Shown here: in pieces, positions 1-4,490 of the stretch
Layout: the number at the start of each line of letters is the position of its first letter
How positions within the stretch are numbered: position 1 is the stretch's first letter
From: Balneolaceae bacterium
GTDB taxonomy: Bacteria; Bacteroidota; Rhodothermia; Balneolales; Balneolaceae
Length of the DNA: 5,617 nt
Direction of reading: 5' to 3'
NCBI GenBank assembly: GCA_007117235.1
Contig: SKGY01000089.1
Coordinates: 1-5,617, forward strand
The notes under the pieces: model-generated
The model's database searches: none
Told to the model about the DNA's origin: nothing
Seen by the model: the letters and a program-made list of their open reading frames with translations, nothing else
Translations under genes and position numbers: made by a program

Positions 1-691
1 AGAATTGTTTGAGTTTGAAGAGAGCATGGAATCACTATTACCTGAGTTCACAACTGCTATAAGTATTGCTACAAGATCTACCGGGCAATCAGCAAAGCAG
101 TACCCTCCGATCTCTTTTCTCCCAAAATATGTATCTGATAAGCAGAAAATTTTCAAACTTCACTGGCACGGAATACTACTGCTCATTCTTATTGGTATTA
201 GCCCGGCCATAGGGAATCATTATTACCAAGAATATTCATCGCAAATTGATCAGCTGAGCCAACAAACAAACAGGTTACAGCTCCAAATAGATCAGCTGGA
301 CCCGTTGGTTAGGGAATCAGAAGAATTAACCACTCAGCTGAATCAGATGCAAAATCAGCTTTCATTATTGTCAGAGCTTAGTCAGAATAATATTAAGTGG
401 ACAGTTACTCTTGATAGGTTTAACAGAGCATTGGAGGAAGTAGGAGGGATCTGGGTGAACTCTTTCAGGCAAAATGAAGATGTGATCTTGATTGACGGAT
501 ACTCATTGAGAAGAGACAGAATTCCACAACTTGCAAATAAATTTCCCTCTGTAACATTAATGTCAGTTCAAAGACAAGAGATCAGAACACAGGAAGTTTT
601 CTATTTTAATATGATGATTCGTCGTGTGGTGGAAGATGAAAGTGTATTTACACCGGGTGAGTCACTTGACTTGGAACAATATATAAACTAA
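1..691 (+). CDS. pilN: PilN-like pilus alignment protein, 5' partial, probably the C-terminal part of a PilM-PilN fusion
   Basis: PilN is the bitopic inner-membrane protein that links cytoplasmic PilM to PilO in type IV pilus assembly. Residues here are counted from the TTG at position 5. The frame is open to the left edge, so the gene probably begins outside the window. Residues 11-24 (LLPEFTTAISIATR) resemble the last strand of PilM-type ATPases (usually ending like AVGLALR). They are followed by PPISFLP at 34-40, resembling the INLLP motif that opens PilN. One membrane segment lies at about 56-70. A Gln/Leu-rich coiled coil follows at about 78-128, in which QIDQL recurs 14 residues apart (80-84, 94-98). 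A PilN-like ferredoxin-fold domain spans about 130-208. If the gene instead starts at the ATG at 26, it is a stand-alone PilN with a long cytoplasmic tail. The next gene begins 13 nt after the stop. GspL/MshI-type proteins of related systems are alternative names. The PilN role is fairly sure; the PilM fusion is inference. Confidence 0.72.
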   Translation, partial: ELFEFEESMESLLPEFTTAISIATRSTGQSAKQYPPISFLPKYVSDKQKIFKLHWHGILLLILIGISPAIGNHYYQEYSSQIDQLSQQTNRLQLQIDQLDPLVRESEELTTQLNQMQNQLSLLSELSQNNIKWTVTLDRFNRALEEVGGIWVNSFRQNEDVILIDGYSLRRDRIPQLANKFPSVTLMSVQRQEIRTQEVFYFNMMIRRVVEDESVFTPGESLDLEQYIN

Positions 692-704
692 GCAGACTTA
701 ATTA

Positions 705-1556
705 ATGTCATACGCAATACGAAATACACTAATCTTATTTGTCGCGCTTATCGTCATTTACGGGAGCGGATTTGCGTATTTCAAATTTTTTCTATTCCCA
801 ACAATCGAAAACCTTGAGGTACAGGTGGAAAGACTGGAAAGAGATTTTAGGCAAGACAGCCAAACAGCTGAGTTAGTGCCTGCTCTTAGAGAACAGTTTG
901 CAGAATCTAGAACATTTATCGATGGTTTTGACAAAACTATTTTCAGATCCAATAATCCGGATGAAGTGTTCCGGTTTCTGACCATCTTAAATGAGATGTC
1001 AGGCCTTCAGTTTAACTTCAGTTTTACAGACTCATCCAGCACAACTAATTACGGTTTATTGAGATCTGAAATAACAGGTACAGGTTCCTACAGTGGTTTA
1101 GTAAGATTTATGAACGCCATTGAAAACAGTGAGCCTGTTCAAAAAATTCGGGACATCACTATAACACCTGTAGCTATGGTTGGCAGTTTCCAAAATGTAA
1201 ACTTCGCATTTATGCTGGAAAGCAATTACGACAGCAACAACATATTTGATGCAGCCAGAACACCGGGTGTTTCTACCAGGAACATGGCATCTGCTCACAA
1301 TCCATTTTTTCCACTTATCAGACCTGTGGATGAAAATATTGAGAACCTGCTTAATGTTGACGATAGCAGATTAGTTGGAGTAAGTGCTAACTCAATTTTT
1401 ATTATAAATCAAAATGGACGAATGGTAACGTTACGTCCTAATGACAGAGTTTATTTAGGTCGATTGGAATCTATAAACGTACAACAAGGAAATGCTACTT
1501 TTAGATTAAACAGAGGTGGTATCATTGACGTGGTGACACTGGGGGTACAACGATGA
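705..1556 (+). CDS. pilO: PilO-like alignment protein with a C-terminal PilP/GspC-like domain (PilO-PilP fusion)
   Basis: PilO pairs with PilN through coiled coils and ferredoxin-like folds in the periplasm and links the inner-membrane platform to PilP and the secretin. The 283-residue protein has a short cytoplasmic start, a membrane helix at about 8-30, a charged coiled coil at about 34-72 and a PilO-like domain at about 85-175. It is longer than the usual PilO of roughly 200 residues. The extra part starts after a flexible stretch (182-198) with NPFFP at 199-203, like the DPFxP element of PilP. Residues 222-283 then have the pattern of the PilP/GspC homology-region beta-barrel: LVGV (223-226), a strand with NQNG (235-238), LRPNDRVYLGRLESI (243-257), and a final GG-containing strand pair. 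That domain normally contacts the secretin N0 domain. No Shine-Dalgarno sequence is visible before the ATG. The stop overlaps the next start as ATGA, implying translational coupling. PilO is likely; the PilP-like tail is a good but untested fold match by eye. Confidence 0.75.
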   Translation: MSYAIRNTLILFVALIVIYGSGFAYFKFFLFPTIENLEVQVERLERDFRQDSQTAELVPALREQFAESRTFIDGFDKTIFRSNNPDEVFRFLTILNEMSGLQFNFSFTDSSSTTNYGLLRSEITGTGSYSGLVRFMNAIENSEPVQKIRDITITPVAMVGSFQNVNFAFMLESNYDSNNIFDAARTPGVSTRNMASAHNPFFPLIRPVDENIENLLNVDDSRLVGVSANSIFIINQNGRMVTLRPNDRVYLGRLESINVQQGNATFRLNRGGIIDVVTLGVQR

Positions 1557-3391
1557 AAAAATTAAATCATACTATGAAGTACTTAACAGCTATAATTTTC
1601 GCATTGATATTCTTCAGTGATGCATGGATTGCATCAGCTCAGGATCGTATTCCAAGAGAATTTACGAACCCGGATGAAGTCATATCCTTCGATCGTCAGA
1701 CAAGCTTCCCGGAGGCGATAGATATAATTAATATCTTTGCCCAGGATTACTCAGGCAAGTTTATTATTGATAGAACCGGATTTACCGGCCCTATTGGAGT
1801 GTCACTGCCTCCAATGAACTGGAGAGATGCATTAGATTACATTTTGAGAGTTCAGGGATTTGTTGCACTTGAAACACCAGAATTTTTTGAATTGGTCACC
1901 AGAGAGCAGGCTCAAAGAGATACACCACGTGTAAGTACTGACCCATCAGATCCTCAGCCACAACAACCTAGAACTACTGTTGGGGTTCAGGATGAACGAA
2001 GAGTTAATACAAACACCAGAGAAGTGCGAATAAACGCTACATTCTTTGAAGGCAGCAGAAGAGCTCTTCGTGAGATTGGTGTGGATTGGTCTACATTAAC
2101 AAGTGGAGTACCTGCAAATATTGGAGATTTTGTTGGTGATGAAGGATCAGATGGTTTCCCTGAGACGGGATTTGGCGGGAGCTTTGTAAATGTAAATGCT
2201 ACAGGTGCACAAAATGTATCTCAAAATGTTTTTAACTCATTAATAAATTTTGGAAATGTAGGTGGAATTGAAGTTCAGGCCTTATTCAGCGCATTTGAAG
2301 CCGATAACCTTGGTAAAATTCTTGCTACTCCATCAATTAAAGTAATGAATGGAGAAGAGGGGCGAATACAGGTAGGACAGGATTTCTCAATTAAACAACG
2401 GGATTTTGCCGGAAACGTTACTGATCAGTTTTTCAGTACCGGTACAATTCTTACCGTTACACCTCAGCTTATTACTGAGGGGGACACCACTCTTATCTAT
2501 TTGGACATACAGGCAGAACGTTCTTCTGCACTGCCAGATCCGGTTAGCACCATTGTAAACCGTCAGCAGGCCAGCACACATGCAGTTTTGTTAGATGGTG
2601 AAAGTACAGTAATGGCAGGATTATATAGAACTGAAGAGGCTAGAGTTAGACGTGGGATTCCATTTTTGAAAGATCTTCCCGGTTGGTTTTTTGGTTTAAA
2701 ATATCTGTTTGGATACAACTCAACTGATCTTATTGAGAATGAATTTATTGTTTTAATTCAGGCTGAATTAGAACCTACAATTCAGGAGAGACTTAGAAGA
2801 CCAAACTTGTCTCAAAGAGAAACAATGGACAGGGAACAAGCACTACATCGAAATCTAATGGAAAGAGTGGTGGAAAGACCATTACTGGAACCTGCTTCAG
2901 CAATAATAGAGGAAGAGCCGGTTGAAGTTGAAATACCGGAAGAAGTTATTGAAGAGGATCTGGTATCTGATGAAGATATGCAGGAGACATTTGACTCAGA
3001 ATTCGGTGAGGATTTAACTGAAGAAGAAATCGAGGCCAGACGAGCAGAGTTAGAGAGAAGGCAACTTCAGGAAGCAGAGCTTAGGCAAGCTGATATTTCC
3101 CGTTTCTCTGATGAATGGAGGCCAATGGATTTAACTGATCTCAATGGTGAAGAAACATTCGAATTTTACGTGATAGGTGGCTCTTTTCAAGTGCAAAGTA
3201 ATGCCGACTCTTTCTATAGATCGTTAATAGATGATGGATTTGAAGCACACATTTTGCTTAATGAATCAACAGGATTTTACCGGGTAGCATTTAAAGGGTC
3301 AGATGATATCAGAGAGGCGATAAATCTGCAAAGACAGATGAGACAGACACGCGAACCGGATACTTGGATAGCCAGAAATATCTCGAATTAA
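1553..3391 (+). CDS. pilQ: Outer-membrane secretin, PilQ/MshL-like, with acidic linker and C-terminal SPOR domain
   Basis: This is the outer-membrane channel through which the pilus (or secreted pseudopilus product) passes. A signal peptide covers residues 1-29, with likely cleavage after IASA. An STN/N0-type domain occupies about 45-117 and a Pro/Gln-rich linker about 120-150. The secretin domain spans about 155-407, with VRINATFFE and GVDW (158-179), ILATPSIKVMNGEEGRIQVG (256-275) and the closing GIPFLKDLP...ENEFIVLIQAELEP region (368-408). No AMIN or N1-type domain fits between STN and secretin. The tail is unusual: 453-494 has 22 Asp/Glu and no Lys/Arg, a charged helix follows at about 490-512, and 536-608 is a SPOR domain (FYVIGGSF 538-545, GFYRV 574-578, TWIA 604-607). 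SPOR domains bind peptidoglycan glycans lacking stem peptides. The start overlaps the previous stop (ATGA) and has GGGGGT 7 nt upstream; an in-frame ATG at residue 8 is an alternative. A general type II/III secretion secretin is the other naming option, but the neighbours favour PilQ. Confidence 0.88.
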   Translation: MKKLNHTMKYLTAIIFALIFFSDAWIASAQDRIPREFTNPDEVISFDRQTSFPEAIDIINIFAQDYSGKFIIDRTGFTGPIGVSLPPMNWRDALDYILRVQGFVALETPEFFELVTREQAQRDTPRVSTDPSDPQPQQPRTTVGVQDERRVNTNTREVRINATFFEGSRRALREIGVDWSTLTSGVPANIGDFVGDEGSDGFPETGFGGSFVNVNATGAQNVSQNVFNSLINFGNVGGIEVQALFSAFEADNLGKILATPSIKVMNGEEGRIQVGQDFSIKQRDFAGNVTDQFFSTGTILTVTPQLITEGDTTLIYLDIQAERSSALPDPVSTIVNRQQASTHAVLLDGESTVMAGLYRTEEARVRRGIPFLKDLPGWFFGLKYLFGYNSTDLIENEFIVLIQAELEPTIQERLRRPNLSQRETMDREQALHRNLMERVVERPLLEPASAIIEEEPVEVEIPEEVIEEDLVSDEDMQETFDSEFGEDLTEEEIEARRAELERRQLQEAELRQADISRFSDEWRPMDLTDLNGEETFEFYVIGGSFQVQSNADSFYRSLIDDGFEAHILLNESTGFYRVAFKGSDDIREAINLQRQMRQTREPDTWIARNISN

Positions 3392-3431
3392 TAGAATGGG
3401 AATTCATTACAGGTTTACTAATTTTTCCATT

Positions 3432-4253
3432 TCACATTAATCCGGCATAACTTGGTGTAGTTTCTTGGGCATGTCTCTTAAGAAACGCAATTGATATCTC
3501 GTTGAACTTTTTGGGATTGTCTATGTTTACAACATGGCCACTCCCGGCAACGATTTCAAGTTCACTTCTTTCAAACTCCTCAACCATCTTCTTTACAGGT
3601 GGTAAAAACATATGATCCTCTTCACCCATAATGTATAGAGTTGGTGGCTCCATCTCTTTCTCTTTGAAATACCTTAGTAATGGATTTACGTCATAGGTAA
3701 GTTTAAACCATTTCAGGAATTCTTTTCGCGCCAAATTTTTAGCATCCTGAACAAAAAGTGATCTTGATTCCTCATGATTCTTTTTAGGCATTATAACCCA
3801 TGCGAAGAGTTTATATAACCAGATGAATGGAACAATTTTTTTAAACGTGTGGCCTAACCAAACAAGCACTCTGCTTCTGATGTCTAACCGGGTAATTGCA
3901 CCGCACATAACTGCGGATTTAACAATTTCCGGTTCCATTTCGGCAATGGTACGTATAATAATAGTACCAAGGGATACTCCTACAAAGTGAGCTTTTTCAA
4001 TTTTATTCTCTCTAACTGCTTCGAGAACATCTTTGCTTACAGTTTTGAATGAGTACTTCTCCTTGTAATACTTTTTCATTGTGCTCATCTCTTTTGATTT
4101 ACCATGTCCGCGCAAATCAACTAAAAGAACATTGAAGTTCTCTTGATAATCCTTCAATTGTCTGAACCAAATAGAGGATGAACCACCGGCTCCATGGATG
4201 AAAACAACCCAGTCTTTATCAGGAGAATTATAAAAAGGCTTTGTGTAAAGCAT
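3432..4253 (-). CDS. Alpha/beta-hydrolase with intact catalytic triad
   Basis: The product is a 273-residue soluble alpha/beta-hydrolase without a signal peptide, close to the usual size for this fold. Seen directly: HGAGG at 20-24 (oxyanion-hole loop), DLRGHGKS at 46-53 (the typical loop after strand 4), nucleophile elbow GVSLG at 92-96 with Ser94, acid loop GEEDHMF at 210-216 with Asp213 the probable acid, and GSGH at 237-240 with His240 the probable base. The cap region, about 120-200, is hydrophobic and basic, including PFIWLYKLFAWVI at 142-154, which may bind lipid or membrane. Family members include esterases, lipases, C-C bond hydrolases and haloperoxidases, and the sequence does not settle the substrate. 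The gene converges on the pilus operon with a 40-nt gap, so it is not part of it, and diverges from the hydrolase-DedA gene at 4491. No Shine-Dalgarno sequence is visible before the ATG at 4253-4251. An enzyme is very likely; its reaction is unknown. Confidence 0.85.
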   Translation of the reverse strand: MLYTKPFYNSPDKDWVVFIHGAGGSSSIWFRQLKDYQENFNVLLVDLRGHGKSKEMSTMKKYYKEKYSFKTVSKDVLEAVRENKIEKAHFVGVSLGTIIIRTIAEMEPEIVKSAVMCGAITRLDIRSRVLVWLGHTFKKIVPFIWLYKLFAWVIMPKKNHEESRSLFVQDAKNLARKEFLKWFKLTYDVNPLLRYFKEKEMEPPTLYIMGEEDHMFLPPVKKMVEEFERSELEIVAGSGHVVNIDNPKKFNEISIAFLKRHAQETTPSYAGLM

Positions 4254-4265
4254 TAAGGATGGTTT

Positions 4266-4294
4266 GAAATAGGTCTGTGTAATTGTTCTGTCAA
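4266..4294 (-). promoter_or_regulatory. Candidate promoter for the alpha/beta-hydrolase gene
   Basis: On the minus strand a perfect TTGACA (4294-4289) is followed after 17 nt by TATTTC (4271-4266), which shares only TAT with the -10 consensus. Start of transcription would be near 4259, leaving a very short leader before the ATG at 4253. The -35 box lies inside the palindrome at 4282-4300. The weak -10 keeps confidence low; it could need an activator or a different sigma factor. Confidence 0.3.
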
Positions 4295-4300
4295 AACAAT
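4282..4300. promoter_or_regulatory. Operator-like 19-bp palindrome
   Basis: ATTGTTCTGTCAAAACAAT is symmetric about the T at 4291, with 8 of 9 base pairs matching (only 4288/4294 mismatch). It covers the candidate -35 box of the leftward hydrolase promoter, the position expected for a repressor operator. As RNA the hairpin would be weak and has no T-run after it, so a protein-binding site is more plausible than a terminator. Confidence 0.35.
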
Positions 4301-4405
4301 AGAAAATAAGAATAAGATTCCATTTTGAGATTAAATCTTTTTTATGTGCAGGGAATAGTGATATTTTTTACATCAATTCACGACTCTAAAATGTCAATAA
4401 GAACG

Positions 4406-4437
4406 CGACATTTGTCGTTGTGGTTTTGTCACCGTGA
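4406..4437. promoter_or_regulatory. Tandem palindromes at the rightward promoter
   Basis: CGACATTTGTCG at 4406-4417 has two 5-bp arms around TT. TCACCGTGA at 4429-4437 has two 4-bp arms around one C. Their centres are about 21.5 bp apart, roughly two helical turns, so both would face the same side of DNA. The first sits just upstream of the -35 box and the second overlaps its end, a layout suited to an activator or repressor. The role is inference; the symmetry is seen. Confidence 0.3.
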
Positions 4438-4454
4438 TAATTAATTGATATAAA
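4426..4454 (+). promoter_or_regulatory. Sigma-70-like promoter for the hydrolase-DedA gene
   Basis: TTGTCA at 4426-4431 (5 of 6 matches to TTGACA) is followed after exactly 17 nt by TATAAA at 4449-4454 (5 of 6 matches to TATAAT). Transcription would begin near 4461, giving a leader of about 30 nt before the ATG at 4491. That leader length favours the ATG over the in-frame TTG at 4470. If the organism uses the Bacteroidota -33/-7 signals instead, TTTG at 4425-4428 could be the upstream element, but no TAnnTTTG box is present downstream. Confidence 0.5.
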
Positions 4455-4490
4455 TAGGTTTTTTAAAAATTGAATAGTTCATCAAGACTT

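Larger units (their letters stand above)
4254..4490. promoter_or_regulatory. Divergent intergenic regulatory region
   Basis: This AT-rich 237-nt stretch separates two divergent genes and shows no coding potential or RNA gene that I can recognise. It contains a sigma-70-like promoter facing right (4426-4454), a weaker one facing left (4266-4294), and four palindromic elements: 4282-4300, 4328-4338 (AGATTAAATCT), 4406-4417 and 4429-4437. The tetramer TGTC recurs at 4289, 4392, 4413 and 4427, with its complement GACA at 4407. Such density suggests regulator binding that might coordinate both genes. No regulator gene lies in the window. Confidence 0.5.

Noticed and set aside
758..985. Minus-strand open frame of 75 codons
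   Set aside because: It lies wholly inside the PilO-like gene, has no recognisable domain, and is a shadow of that coding sequence.
1098..1298. Minus-strand open frame of 66 codons
   Set aside because: It sits inside the PilO/PilP-like gene, is rich in Cys and His by chance of frame, and has no start signal or family match that I recognise.
2387..2581. Minus-strand open frame of 64 codons
   Set aside because: It is antisense to the most conserved part of the secretin domain and so best explained as a shadow frame.
1..3391. Interpretation as a dedicated type II secretion operon
   Set aside because: The order PilN-, PilO-like and a short STN secretin fits type IV pilus or MshI-L arrangements better, and no pseudopilin or multi-N-domain GspD is present; it cannot be fully excluded from this window.
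3392..3431. Possible bidirectional terminator between convergent genes
   Set aside because: The only inverted repeat (AATG at 3395-3398 with CATT at 3405-3408) is 4 bp and AT-rich, and the short T-run at 3421-3425 is too far away to form an intrinsic terminator.
4314..4343. AAGATT...AATCTT repeat followed by a T-run, as a terminator
   Set aside because: The stem is 6 AT-rich pairs with a 14-nt loop, and it lies upstream of both divergent genes where no transcript is expected to end.
4367..4397. Second leftward promoter using the perfect TTGACA at 4397-4392
   Set aside because: At 17 nt spacing the -10 would be GATGTA, and the better TGTAAA needs 19 nt. The leader would exceed 100 nt, so support is too weak.
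4470..4490. TTG at 4470 as start of the hydrolase-DedA gene
   Set aside because: It would leave a leader of about 9 nt from the predicted transcription start and adds only seven unremarkable residues before the membrane helix; ATG at 4491 is the better start.
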